A DNA stretch of 64,000 nt from Rahnella inusitata_A (GTDB taxonomy: Bacteria; Pseudomonadota; Gammaproteobacteria; Enterobacterales; Enterobacteriaceae), in contig NZ_CBCPJJ010000008.1 of NCBI RefSeq assembly GCF_965118895.1, positions 124,001-188,000 of the forward strand. The letters run 5' to 3'. The notes under the pieces were generated by a model, which was given only the letters and a program-made list of their open reading frames with translations, had not been told where the DNA came from and ran no database searches. The first letter of the stretch is position 1; the number at the start of each line of letters is the position of its first letter. This document shows positions 41,474 through 50,434 of the stretch, piece by piece. Position numbers and translations under genes: made by a program.

Positions 41474-42274
41474 TCAACCGTGACTGGTGAAGCGTCCGAA
41501 CAGCTGATAACGGGAACCGGCGTAGATCAGCCGCGCCGACGTGACCACGCGGCTGCCGCTCCAGGTACGGCGGTGGATCAGCAGACAAGGCTCATGCTCG
41601 CTAAGCTGCAACAGTTCGCGCTGCTCGTCGCTGGCGCTGACGGCTTCCACGCGATGCTCACCGGCAGTCAGCGGCGCGATGGTCATCAGATAGGTATAAG
41701 GCGACTGCTTATTCAGCACTTCTTCCAGATAATCGGGAGCCATTTCCGGATTCACAAAACGCTCTTCAATCTGTACCGGCACATGATTTTCGTAATGCAC
41801 GATTTGCGAATAAAACAGGATTTGCCCGAGGGCGACGTCCATCTGCTGCGCCTGTGCGGCATCCGCCAGCCGGGCTTCGCACAGCAGAATTTTGCTGTCG
41901 TGCTGATGGCCGCGCGCGGCGATTTCATCGGCGATGTTGTGCACTTCCAGCATCGGGGTATAGGCCTTGGCTTCGGCCACGAAGGTGCCGACGCCCTGCA
42001 TGCGGATCAGAAAACCTTCGCTGGTCAGCTCACGCAGTGCGCGGTTGATGGTCATGCGGCTGACGCCCAGCTCGTTGGTCAGCTCACTCTCGGAAGGTAC
42101 GCGCTGATGCGGTTTCCATACGCCCGCGCGGATCTGGCTGACGATCGCCTGTTTCACACGCTGATAAATAGGGGCGGGGGTGTCGCTCATTGCGGCCGCC
42201 AGTTCGGACAATGTCTGCTGGGACACTCCCTGTTGCGCTGCACCAGAATGAAAAAGTGGTGTCGGCTCCGACAT
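41474..42274 (-). CDS. hutC: Histidine-utilisation repressor HutC
   Basis: A GntR-family repressor (266 aa) that binds urocanate and controls hut genes. The winged helix-turn-helix is at about 35-100 (RVPSESELTNELGVSRMTINRALRELTSEGFL), followed by a UTRA ligand domain (about 115-260) with PVQIEERFVNPEMAPDY. Most HutC proteins start near MSDTPAPIYQRVKQ; here about 28 extra residues precede that point, and the upstream ATG has GAGGT 8 nt before it, so both starts are possible. It lies between hutI (same strand) and the divergent hutF. Confidence 0.93.
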   Translation of the reverse strand: MSEPTPLFHSGAAQQGVSQQTLSELAAAMSDTPAPIYQRVKQAIVSQIRAGVWKPHQRVPSESELTNELGVSRMTINRALRELTSEGFLIRMQGVGTFVAEAKAYTPMLEVHNIADEIAARGHQHDSKILLCEARLADAAQAQQMDVALGQILFYSQIVHYENHVPVQIEERFVNPEMAPDYLEEVLNKQSPYTYLMTIAPLTAGEHRVEAVSASDEQRELLQLSEHEPCLLIHRRTWSGSRVVTSARLIYAGSRYQLFGRFTSHG

Positions 42275-42424
42275 GTCTCGTACCTCGCTCGTTGATCTTG
42301 CTGAATTGTTTTCCGTTCACAGCCCCGTAGTGTCCACCACGGGCAGGCAAACGAAAAGAGGACGGGGGAAACAAAAATCAAAAAAATTCCTGTTGCAAGT
42401 TTACAGCGCAATCAGGCATATGTA

Positions 42425-42438
42425 TATGTATAGACAAG
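42425..42438. promoter_or_regulatory. HutC operator before hutF
   Basis: TATGTATAGACAAG in the hutC-hutF gap matches the operators before hutI and hutH. It lies 74 bp upstream of the hutF ATG and could control both directions. Confidence 0.7.
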
Positions 42439-42511
42439 TTGATTAAAACAGTAGCGTTTGTTTATCAAAAATTGCATTTATGTTTCCCCATGTTGATTCA
42501 GGAACGATGTC

Positions 42512-43891
42512 ATGGCTGCTTATTTTGCTTCACGCGCCTTACTTGCCGACGGCTGGGCGCACGATGTTCGTCTGGAGGTTGACGCCGCCGGAATGCTGAC
42601 GGCGGTGACGCCGGGTAGCCATCCGCAGGGCTGCACCACGCTTTCAGGACCGGTGGTGCCGGGCATGCCGAATCTGCATTCGCACGCTTTTCAGCGGGTG
42701 ATGGCCGGGCTGGCGGAAGTCGCCGGAGATCCGCAGGACAGCTTCTGGACGTGGCGCGACCTGATGTATCGCATGGTGCAACGCCTGACGCCTGATCAGA
42801 CCGGCGTCATCGCCCGCCAGCTGTATATCGAAATGCTCAAAGGCGGCTATACACAGGTTGCCGAATTCCACTATCTGCATAACGACCTCAGCGGGAAGCC
42901 TTATGCCGATCGCGGCGAAATGACCGCACAGCTGAGCGCGGCGGCGGAGCAGGCGGGCATCGGCCTGACACTGTTGCCGGTGCTGTACAGCTACGCCGGA
43001 TTTGGCGCGCAACCGGCGCAGGGCGGGCAAAGACGCTTTATTCAGGAAGTGGACAGCTACCTGCAACAGCAGGATACGATCCGTCAGCAGACTGGCGGCA
43101 AACCGTTGCAAAACGCCGGTCTGTGCTTCCACTCGCTGCGCGCCGTGACTCTGACACAAATGCGTGAGGTGCTGGCGGCGGGCGACAAAAATTCCCCGGT
43201 ACACATCCACATCGCCGAACAGCAAAAAGAGGTGAACGATTGCCTCGGCTGGAGCGGACAGCGGCCAGTCACCTGGCTGTATGACCATCTGGATATTGAT
43301 AGCCGCTGGTGCCTGATCCACGCCACGCACACCGACCGTTTTGAATTAGCCAGCATGGCGAAAAGCGGTGCGGTGGCGGGATTATGTCCGACGACGGAAG
43401 CTAACTTAGGCGACGGCATTTTCCCCGGCGTGGAATACCTGGCTCACAACGGCCGCTGGGGCATTGGCTCCGACAGCCACATTTCGCTCAACGTAGTGGA
43501 AGAGCTGCGCTGGTTCGAATACGGTCAGCGTCTGCGCGATCAGCGCCGCAACCGCCTGACGCTGCCGCATCAGAACCAGCATTCCGTCGGCGACGTGCTC
43601 TATTCCCACGCCTTACAGGGCGGTGCGCAGGCATGCGGTGCGGCGATCGGCACGCTGGCCGTGGGCTATCGCGCCGACTGGCTGGTACTCGACGGCAGCG
43701 ATCCCTATCTGGCGGCGGCCAAAAACAGCGAAATTCTTAACCGCTGGTTGTTTGCCGGTAACAGTGGGCAAATCCGCGATGTCTATGTCGGCGGTATCGC
43801 GCGCATTGTCGAAGGTCAGCATACACAGCAACAGACCGCTGCGGCGGATTTCCTCAAGGTGCTGAACCAACTGGCGGAGCGTGACGCATGA
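42512..43891 (+). CDS. hutF: Formimidoylglutamate deiminase
   Basis: An amidohydrolase-superfamily enzyme (459 aa) that converts formimidoylglutamate to N-formylglutamate and ammonia. The metal motif is PNLHSHAFQRVMAG; HIHIAEQQKEVNDC, LIHATHTD and GIGSDSHISLN supply further ligands and the catalytic aspartate. With HutG it completes the five-step route. Its stop overlaps the hutD start by 4 nt. Confidence 0.95.
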   Translation: MAAYFASRALLADGWAHDVRLEVDAAGMLTAVTPGSHPQGCTTLSGPVVPGMPNLHSHAFQRVMAGLAEVAGDPQDSFWTWRDLMYRMVQRLTPDQTGVIARQLYIEMLKGGYTQVAEFHYLHNDLSGKPYADRGEMTAQLSAAAEQAGIGLTLLPVLYSYAGFGAQPAQGGQRRFIQEVDSYLQQQDTIRQQTGGKPLQNAGLCFHSLRAVTLTQMREVLAAGDKNSPVHIHIAEQQKEVNDCLGWSGQRPVTWLYDHLDIDSRWCLIHATHTDRFELASMAKSGAVAGLCPTTEANLGDGIFPGVEYLAHNGRWGIGSDSHISLNVVEELRWFEYGQRLRDQRRNRLTLPHQNQHSVGDVLYSHALQGGAQACGAAIGTLAVGYRADWLVLDGSDPYLAAAKNSEILNRWLFAGNSGQIRDVYVGGIARIVEGQHTQQQTAAADFLKVLNQLAERDA

Positions 43892-44460
43892 CCGGCTGGC
43901 AGCCATTCAGCTTTGCGAGCCTGCCGGTCAGCCCGTGGCGTAACGGCGGCGGCGAAACCCGCGAAATCATCAGCTTTCCGGCAGGAAGCGCGGATTTTGA
44001 CTGGCGTGCCAGCATCGCGACCATCGCGCAGGACGCCCCATTTTCCTTATTCCCCGGCATTGACCGTTCGATCACGTTACTCAGCGGTGCAGGCGTTCAT
44101 TTGCTGGCCGCACCGGACGTCAGCCATTCCCTCAGCCGCGCGGCTGAACCTTTTGCTTTTCGCGGCGAACAGGCGGTGAGCGCCCGGCTGCTCGGCGGCG
44201 TGACCACCGATTTCAACATCATGACCCGCCGTAGTGCTTGCCTTGCACGGGTGATTGCCGCCCGCGATACGCTGGCGGTTTTACCTGAAAACGGCGGCGT
44301 GATTTACGTCCTTAACGGTGACTGGCATCTGCCGGACGGCGCGCAAATCGGGCAGGGCGATGGATTTTACTGGACGGCAACGGCGCAGATAAACCCGGTT
44401 ATCGTCAGCACAGAACACCCTGACGGCCTGCTGCTTTGGGCCTCAATCATTACGGATTAA
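43888..44460 (+). CDS. hutD: HutD-family cupin protein
   Basis: A 190-residue bicupin of the HutD family, found in many hut clusters and proposed to bind a pathway intermediate and moderate hut expression. Typical segments are SPWRNGGGETREI, DFDWRASIATIAQDAPFSLFPGIDRSI and LLGGVTTDFNIMTRR. Its ATG overlaps hutF, so it is translationally coupled. Confidence 0.92.
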   Translation: MTGWQPFSFASLPVSPWRNGGGETREIISFPAGSADFDWRASIATIAQDAPFSLFPGIDRSITLLSGAGVHLLAAPDVSHSLSRAAEPFAFRGEQAVSARLLGGVTTDFNIMTRRSACLARVIAARDTLAVLPENGGVIYVLNGDWHLPDGAQIGQGDGFYWTATAQINPVIVSTEHPDGLLLWASIITD

Positions 44461-44518
44461 TCGTTGCGAAGAACAGCCCGACAGACTGTGTTCTGGTGCG
44501 GGTTTTCGTTTAGCTTAA

Positions 44519-44532
44519 CTTGTCTATACAGG
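44519..44532. promoter_or_regulatory. HutC operator before hutH
   Basis: CTTGTCTATACAGG is 9 bp upstream of the hutH ATG, overlapping the translation leader. It matches the other two hut operators, and in this orientation pairs TGTCTATACA as in the complement of the hutI site. Confidence 0.7.
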
Positions 44533-44540
44533 AATAGATT

Positions 44541-46091
44541 ATGGCTTCTTCATCACCAGAAATAACCCTTTGCCCTCTGCAACCGGGTCAGGTTGATTTA
44601 CCGACGTTGCGCCAGATTTATCAGGGTAACGTCCGCCTTGCGCTGGCAGAGAGCGCGCGGGCAGACGTTCAGGCTTCTCAGGAAACGGTCACGCGCATCG
44701 TCGAATCTGGCAAGGTGGTTTACGGCATCAATACCGGCTTCGGCAAGCTGGCGCAAACGCGCATTCCGGCGGAAAGGCTGGCGGAATTGCAGCGTAATCT
44801 GGTGCTGTCGCACAGCGTCGGCATTGGCAAGGATCTGGCGGATAACGTGGTGCGTCTGGTGATGGCCACCAAGGTGCTGAGCCTCTCGCGCGGGCATTCC
44901 GGTATCCGCATTGAAGTGATCGACGCGCTGATTGCCTTGTTCAACGCCGGTGTTTATCCATGTATTCCTGAGAAAGGATCCGTGGGCGCGTCCGGCGATT
45001 TAGCACCGCTGGCGCATCTTTCCCTGATGCTGATCGGTGAAGGTCAGGTGACGGTTAAGGGTGAGAAAGTGTCGGCGGTAGAAGGGCTGAAAACCGTCGG
45101 GCTTGCGCCGTTTGAGCTGGGGCCGAAAGAAGGGCTGGCGCTGCTCAACGGCACGCAGGTCTCAACTTCGCTGGCGTTGTCCGGATTGTTTGAAGCGGAA
45201 CGCGTTTTTGCGGCAGGTTTGGTGGCGGGTGCGCTGTCCCTGGAAGCTATTAAAGGGTCAGTAAAACCGCTGGATGCGCGCATACATCAGGCACGCGGTC
45301 AGGTCGGGCAAATCGCCGTGGCGGCGGCGGTAACAGAATTGCTGGCAGGCAGTGACATTGTCACGTCACATTCCAACTGCGGCCGCGTGCAGGATCCGTA
45401 TTCCATCCGCTGCGTGCCGCAAGTCATGGGCGCGTGTCTGGATAATCTTCATCACGCTGCCCGTATTTTACGCATCGAAGCCAATGCGGCATCCGATAAT
45501 CCACTGGTGTTCGCCGAAAACGGGGATGTGATTTCCGGTGGCAATTTCCATGCTGAACCGGTGGCCTTTGCCGCCGATATCCTCGCCCTGGCGATTGCCG
45601 AAATCGGCGCGATCTCCGAGCGGCGCATGGCATTGCTGCTCGATACCGGGCTTTCCGGCCTGCCGCCGTTCCTGGTCAACGACGGTGGGGTCAACTCCGG
45701 CTTTATGATTGCGCAGGTGACCGCCGCCGCGCTGGCCTCTGAGAACAAATCCCTTGCGCATCCGGGCAGCGTGGACAGCCTGCCGACCTCCGCTAATCAG
45801 GAAGATCACGTCTCGATGGCGACCTACGCCGCACGTCGTCTGGGCGACATGTGCTTTAACACCAGCGTCGTGGTGGGCATTGAGGTGATGGCTGCCGCGC
45901 AGGGTATTGATTTCCACCGTCCGCTGCAAAGTTCGCGGGTGCTGGAAAACGAGCTGAAAGCCATCCGTGCCGATGTGCCGTTCCTTGAACATGACCGCCT
46001 GATGGCACCGGACGTTGAAATGATGCGCCTGTGGGCCACCCGTGAACGCTGGCCAGCGGCGGTTGAAGCGCTGTTGCCGAGTTTTGCCTGA
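44541..46091 (+). CDS. hutH: Histidine ammonia-lyase
   Basis: The first enzyme of histidine breakdown (516 aa), eliminating ammonia to give urocanate. The Ala-Ser-Gly triad that forms the MIO cofactor is in GSVGASGDLAPLAHL. VYGINTGFGKLA with the catalytic tyrosine, HSNCGRVQDPYSIRCVPQ and the SANQEDHVSM motif are intact. AGGAA lies before the ATG. Probably co-transcribed with hutU from a promoter under the 44519 operator. Confidence 0.97.
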   Translation: MASSSPEITLCPLQPGQVDLPTLRQIYQGNVRLALAESARADVQASQETVTRIVESGKVVYGINTGFGKLAQTRIPAERLAELQRNLVLSHSVGIGKDLADNVVRLVMATKVLSLSRGHSGIRIEVIDALIALFNAGVYPCIPEKGSVGASGDLAPLAHLSLMLIGEGQVTVKGEKVSAVEGLKTVGLAPFELGPKEGLALLNGTQVSTSLALSGLFEAERVFAAGLVAGALSLEAIKGSVKPLDARIHQARGQVGQIAVAAAVTELLAGSDIVTSHSNCGRVQDPYSIRCVPQVMGACLDNLHHAARILRIEANAASDNPLVFAENGDVISGGNFHAEPVAFAADILALAIAEIGAISERRMALLLDTGLSGLPPFLVNDGGVNSGFMIAQVTAAALASENKSLAHPGSVDSLPTSANQEDHVSMATYAARRLGDMCFNTSVVVGIEVMAAAQGIDFHRPLQSSRVLENELKAIRADVPFLEHDRLMAPDVEMMRLWATRERWPAAVEALLPSFA

Positions 46092-46119
46092 TTCTCCTGA
46101 CCCGATAAAGGAACCGAAA

Positions 46120-47802
46120 ATGAACGCTCCACAAAAAACTGCCGTTGCACGCGTTGTTCGTGCCCCGCACGGCACAGAGCTCAGTTGCCAGAACTGGCTG
46201 ATCGAAGCGGCATACCGCATGCTGCAAAACAATCTCGATCCGGACGTCGCCGAGCGCCCGAACGATCTGGTGGTGTACGGCGGAATAGGCAAAGCGGCAC
46301 GCAACTGGCCGGCGTTTGAAGCCATTCTCACCAGCCTGCGCGCGCTGCGCGAAGACGAAACGCTGCTGGTGCAGTCCGGCAAACCGGTCGGCGTATTTCG
46401 CACTCATACCGACGCACCACGGGTGCTGATTGCCAACTCCAATCTGGTGCCGCACTGGGCGAACTGGGAACATTTCCACGAGCTGGATAAAGCTGGGCTG
46501 ATGATGTACGGCCAGATGACCGCCGGTTCGTGGATCTACATCGGTGCGCAGGGCATCGTGCAGGGCACATACGAAACCTTCGCCGAAGCGGGGCGTCAGC
46601 ATTACAACAGCGATCTGCGCGGTAAGTGGATTTTGACCGCCGGTCTGGGCGGCATGGGCGGCGCGCAGCCGCTGGCCGGAGTGCTGGCCGGAGCCTGTGT
46701 GCTGGCGATTGAATGTCAGGAGTCGCGCATTGATTTTCGTATACGCACCCGATATCTCGACCATAAAGCCCACAGCATTGATGAAGCGCTGGCGTTGATC
46801 GAGAAAGCCTGCGCCGGGAAAAAAGCGATTTCCGTTGGCCTGCTGGGTAATGCGGCCGAACTGATGCCGCAGCTGGTGGCGCGTGCCAAAGAAGGCGGCC
46901 TGCGCCCGGATATCGTCACCGACCAGACGTCCGCGCACGACCCGCTGAACGGCTATCTGCCGGAAGGCTGGAGCGTAGAACAATGGCAGACGGCGCGTCA
47001 GTCTGACCCGCAATCGGTGATCAAAGCGGCCAAAGCCTCGATGGCCAAACACGTGCTGGCGATGCTTGATTTCCACGCCATGGGCATCCCGACCGTCGAT
47101 TACGGCAACAATATCCGCCAGGTGGCGAAAGATGAAGGCGTGACGAATGCCTTCGATTTCCCGGGGTTTGTTCCGGCGTATATCCGTCCGCTCTTCTGCG
47201 AAGGCAAAGGCCCGTTCCGCTGGGTGGCACTGTCCGGCGACCCGGAAGATATCTACAAAACCGACGCCAAACTGAAAGAGCTGTTCCCGGATAACGCCAA
47301 TCTGATCAACTGGCTGGACATGGCGCGTGAGCGTATTGCGTTTCAGGGATTACCGGCGCGTATCTGCTGGCTGGGCCTGGGCGAGCGCCACATCGCCGGG
47401 CTGGCGTTCAACGAAATGGTGCGCAACGGCGAGCTGAAAGCGCCGGTAGTGATTGGCCGCGACCATCTGGACACAGGCTCCGTTGCCTCGCCGAACCGTG
47501 AAACTGAAGCGATGAAAGACGGTTCCGACGCGGTTTCCGACTGGCCGCTGCTCAATGCTTTGCTTAACACCGCAGGCGGCGCGACCTGGGTCAGCCTGCA
47601 TCACGGCGGCGGCGTCGGCATGGGCTTTTCACAGCATGCGGGCATGGTGATTGTGGCGGATGGCACAAAAGAAGCGGATGCCCGTCTGGCAAGGGTATTG
47701 TGGAACGATCCGGCGACCGGCGTAATGCGTCACGCCGATGCCGGCTATGAACAGGCGGCAGCGTGCGCAGAGCGCAACGGGCTCAACTTACCCATGATCT
47801 GA
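46120..47802 (+). CDS. hutU: Urocanate hydratase
   Basis: A cytoplasmic NAD-dependent enzyme (560 aa) that converts urocanate to imidazolone-5-propionate. Long conserved stretches are visible, including MMYGQMTAGSWIYIGAQGI, ILTAGLGGMGGAQPLAG, NYGNNIR-type VDYGNNIRQVAKDEG, and FCEGKGPFRWVALSGDPEDI with the catalytic cysteine region. The ATG at 46120 (AAAGGAACCG upstream) is preferred to 46042, which lies inside hutH. Confidence 0.97.
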   Translation: MNAPQKTAVARVVRAPHGTELSCQNWLIEAAYRMLQNNLDPDVAERPNDLVVYGGIGKAARNWPAFEAILTSLRALREDETLLVQSGKPVGVFRTHTDAPRVLIANSNLVPHWANWEHFHELDKAGLMMYGQMTAGSWIYIGAQGIVQGTYETFAEAGRQHYNSDLRGKWILTAGLGGMGGAQPLAGVLAGACVLAIECQESRIDFRIRTRYLDHKAHSIDEALALIEKACAGKKAISVGLLGNAAELMPQLVARAKEGGLRPDIVTDQTSAHDPLNGYLPEGWSVEQWQTARQSDPQSVIKAAKASMAKHVLAMLDFHAMGIPTVDYGNNIRQVAKDEGVTNAFDFPGFVPAYIRPLFCEGKGPFRWVALSGDPEDIYKTDAKLKELFPDNANLINWLDMARERIAFQGLPARICWLGLGERHIAGLAFNEMVRNGELKAPVVIGRDHLDTGSVASPNRETEAMKDGSDAVSDWPLLNALLNTAGGATWVSLHHGGGVGMGFSQHAGMVIVADGTKEADARLARVLWNDPATGVMRHADAGYEQAAACAERNGLNLPMI

Positions 47803-47821
47803 TGCGGTTCTAAACGCCAAA

Positions 47822-47852
47822 AGCCCGCTTAGCGTAAACCGTTAAGCGGGCT
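47822..47852 (+). terminator. hutHU terminator
   Basis: A perfect 10-bp stem (AGCCCGCTTA/TAAGCGGGCT, 11-nt loop) followed by TCTTTCGTTTT starts 20 nt after the hutU stop. Confidence 0.85.
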
Positions 47853-47972
47853 TCTTTCGTTTTATCAGGGAGCAGTACGTGATTTAAGAAAGGCTAATCG
47901 CCTGAAGTAAACCGCAAAACACCCCTTTATTCCCCGATCGGGTCTTACCGATTTCTGGTCTACTGGATAACA

Positions 47973-50057
47973 TCAGACAGGTGCAAAGCCAAGCAGGCGG
48001 GATTCTGAGGGCTGAGGCCGTCCAAAAAAATACCCCTGAAACAATGAACACCCTTCTTCTTTCAGACGCCGGAACTGCTCGTCAGTTTCCACGCCTTCGG
48101 CGGTGGTCTGAATAGCCAGACTGCGGCTCATACCGGTGATGGCGCGGATAATCGCCAGCGCTTCCGGGCTGTCTTGCATATCATTGATAAACGACCGGTC
48201 AATTTTGATTTTGTCGAACGGGAACGACCGCAGATAGCTCAGCGATGAATAGCCGGTGCCAAAATCATCCAGCGCGATGCGCACGCCGAGCGCCTTGAGT
48301 TTACGCAACGTGCCGACGTTGCCCAGCGTGTTATCGAGTAATACCGATTCGGTGATTTCCACTTCCAGCCTTTCCGGTGCCAGCCCTGACGCGGCCAGTG
48401 CGGATTCAACTACGGAAACCAGGCCGCTGTTTTTGAACTGGATCGGCGAGAGGTTCACCGCAACGGTCTGGTTTCCCGCCCAGGTGGTCGCTTCGCGACA
48501 GGCTTCGTGCAGCGCGAACGATCCCAGACTGTGGATCAACCCTGTTTCTTCGGCAATGGGAATGAAATCGATCGGCATGATCAAACCGTTTTGCGGATGG
48601 TGCCAGCGCATCAGCGCTTCATAACCGATCACTGCATCATGTTTGGCATCAGTGATTGGCTGATAGTAGAGGCGCAGCTGATTGCAGGTGATTGCATCGC
48701 GTAAATCCAGTTCCACCACACGGCGTTTACGCGCGGCAGCATCCATTTCAATGCGAAAATCTTCATAGCGGTTGCGGCCGTTGCGTTTGGCCTCGTACAG
48801 CGCCATGTCTGCGCAGCGCAGCAGCTGATCCGGCGTGTTATCCGGTGAATCCGCCAGCGCAATGCCGATGCTCAGGCCGACCGACAGCGAATGGCCGTCG
48901 ACCATCACCGGCGGACGCACGGATTCGATCAGGCGTTTTGAGATCTGATGCGCGGCGGCGATATCTTTCAGCCCCGGCAGCACCACGGCGAACTCATCAC
49001 CGCCAATGCGCGCCAGGGTATCGTCATCACGCAGCGTCATGCGCAGACGCTTGGCAATCGCGCGCAGCAACTCGTCGCCGACCTGATGGCCGAGCGCATC
49101 GTTGACGTTTTTGAAGTTGTCGAGATCCAGACACAGCGTGGCGGTATGCGTGCGGGTGTACCGGTCTTGCTGCAAGGCTTCGCTCAGTCGCTGACTGAAC
49201 AGAATACGATTGGGCAGGCTGGTCAGATTGTCGTGATGCGCCATGTGATGAATGCGCGCGTGCGCCGCGTGCTGATCCGTCACGTCATCGGCAATCATCA
49301 TTACGTAGCTGGTTTGCGGATCGTGCCCGCGGATCACCGAACTGGTGGTTTGCAGCGTGCGGTCACCGATGGCGGTCAGCAACTGCTGCTCACTTTTATG
49401 CACGCCTTCGGCGCGCAGACATTCGTCCGACTGCTTATTGATAAAGGAACTCAGGCCAACACCCATGCAGTCCTGTGGTCGCTTACCGAGCATTTCTTTG
49501 CGCGAAATCCCCAGCAGACGCTCGGCCTGACGATTCACCAGCAGGATCTCCCGCGATACCGCATTTTCGACGATTACCGACGATGGAATATTGGCGATCA
49601 CCGTATTGAGAAACTGGGTGAGGGCGGAGAGCTGCTCGCTGTTAGATTCGGCCAGATCTTTGGCGTACATCAGCGCCTGTTCGTTTTCACGACGCTCGGT
49701 GACGTCACGGGTTATTTTGGCAAACCCGATGATCTGACCGGCTTCGCGCAGCGCTTCGATGATGACGTGCGCCCAAAAACGCGAGCCATCTTTGCGCTGA
49801 CGCCAGCCTTCAGATTCATAACGGCCGGTTTCACGCGCCGTTTCCAGCCCGTGCTGCGGCCAGCCATTTTTTTTATCTTCTTCAGTGTAAAAACAGGAGA
49901 AATGTTTCCCGACCACTTCCTCAGGCGCATAACCTTTGGCTCGCTGCGCACCGGCATTCCAGTTCGCCACGGTGCCATCAGGTTTCAGCATATAAATTGC
50001 GTAATCTTCAACGCGTTGAACCAGCAACCGATACAGTACGTCAGAATCTTCGTTCAT
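47973..50057 (-). CDS. PAS-PAS-GGDEF-EAL cyclic-di-GMP protein
   Basis: A soluble 694-residue signalling protein. Two PAS sensor domains (about 5-125 and 145-265) precede a GGDEF domain (about 275-435) with an intact RIGGDEF active-site motif, and an EAL domain (about 445-690) with YEALMRW, NLSPIQF, EITES, LDDFGTGYSSLSYL, KIDRSF and AEGVET. Both catalytic sites look complete, so it may make and degrade c-di-GMP depending on its PAS signal. No membrane segment is seen. It is a single gene with its own promoter, after the hutU terminator. Confidence 0.92.
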   Translation of the reverse strand: MNEDSDVLYRLLVQRVEDYAIYMLKPDGTVANWNAGAQRAKGYAPEEVVGKHFSCFYTEEDKKNGWPQHGLETARETGRYESEGWRQRKDGSRFWAHVIIEALREAGQIIGFAKITRDVTERRENEQALMYAKDLAESNSEQLSALTQFLNTVIANIPSSVIVENAVSREILLVNRQAERLLGISRKEMLGKRPQDCMGVGLSSFINKQSDECLRAEGVHKSEQQLLTAIGDRTLQTTSSVIRGHDPQTSYVMMIADDVTDQHAAHARIHHMAHHDNLTSLPNRILFSQRLSEALQQDRYTRTHTATLCLDLDNFKNVNDALGHQVGDELLRAIAKRLRMTLRDDDTLARIGGDEFAVVLPGLKDIAAAHQISKRLIESVRPPVMVDGHSLSVGLSIGIALADSPDNTPDQLLRCADMALYEAKRNGRNRYEDFRIEMDAAARKRRVVELDLRDAITCNQLRLYYQPITDAKHDAVIGYEALMRWHHPQNGLIMPIDFIPIAEETGLIHSLGSFALHEACREATTWAGNQTVAVNLSPIQFKNSGLVSVVESALAASGLAPERLEVEITESVLLDNTLGNVGTLRKLKALGVRIALDDFGTGYSSLSYLRSFPFDKIKIDRSFINDMQDSPEALAIIRAITGMSRSLAIQTTAEGVETDEQFRRLKEEGCSLFQGYFFGRPQPSESRLLGFAPV

Positions 50058-50434
50058 TTTAATTTGCCTGCTAGCTGGCCGCCTCTGTGCGGGGTCCTCC
50101 CAAATCAGAGTCCGGCTGAATAGTGCGTCTGTTCCCGACGCATTTTTGCTGTGATGTGTGATGAAACGTTAGCATAAGATAATTTTTGGTTCGTCAAATT
50201 TTGCCTCTAACGTGCTTAAAATTAAGCATTTTTAGCAAAAAGATCGGCCTTAAGTTAAATTCTACTTTTGGATTTAAATAGGCGTAATGGTTATCGGCAA
50301 CTGCCTCAGGAGCTTTAATGTGATGGCACAAAAAGCTTAAGGATTTTCTGCGGAAGAAGAGAGGGGGACCGGCGTGCAAAAATGACAAAGCCGCAACGGT
50401 GTGCGGCTATTTACCCAGGCGTACGTTGACCGGA
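50058..50434. other. Intergenic region before ascG end
   Basis: This 377-bp gap has no supported gene. It contains the promoter side of the PAS-GGDEF-EAL gene (AT-rich, about 50080-50290) and the ascG terminator at 50389-50408. A 64-codon minus-strand ORF (50194-50388) has no support. Confidence 0.5.
50389..50408 (-). terminator. ascG terminator
   Basis: A 7-bp stem (AGCCGCA/TGCGGCT) followed on the minus strand by TTTGTCATTTTT lies about 27 nt after the ascG stop. Confidence 0.7.

Noticed and set aside
45468..47076. Minus-strand ORFs of 311 and 406 codons opposite hutH and hutU
   Set aside because: They are antisense to two strongly conserved enzymes and have shadow-like His/Arg/Gln-rich composition.
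50194..50388. 64-codon minus-strand ORF in the gap before ascG
   Set aside because: No ribosome site, no recognisable domain, and it ends in the ascG terminator region.
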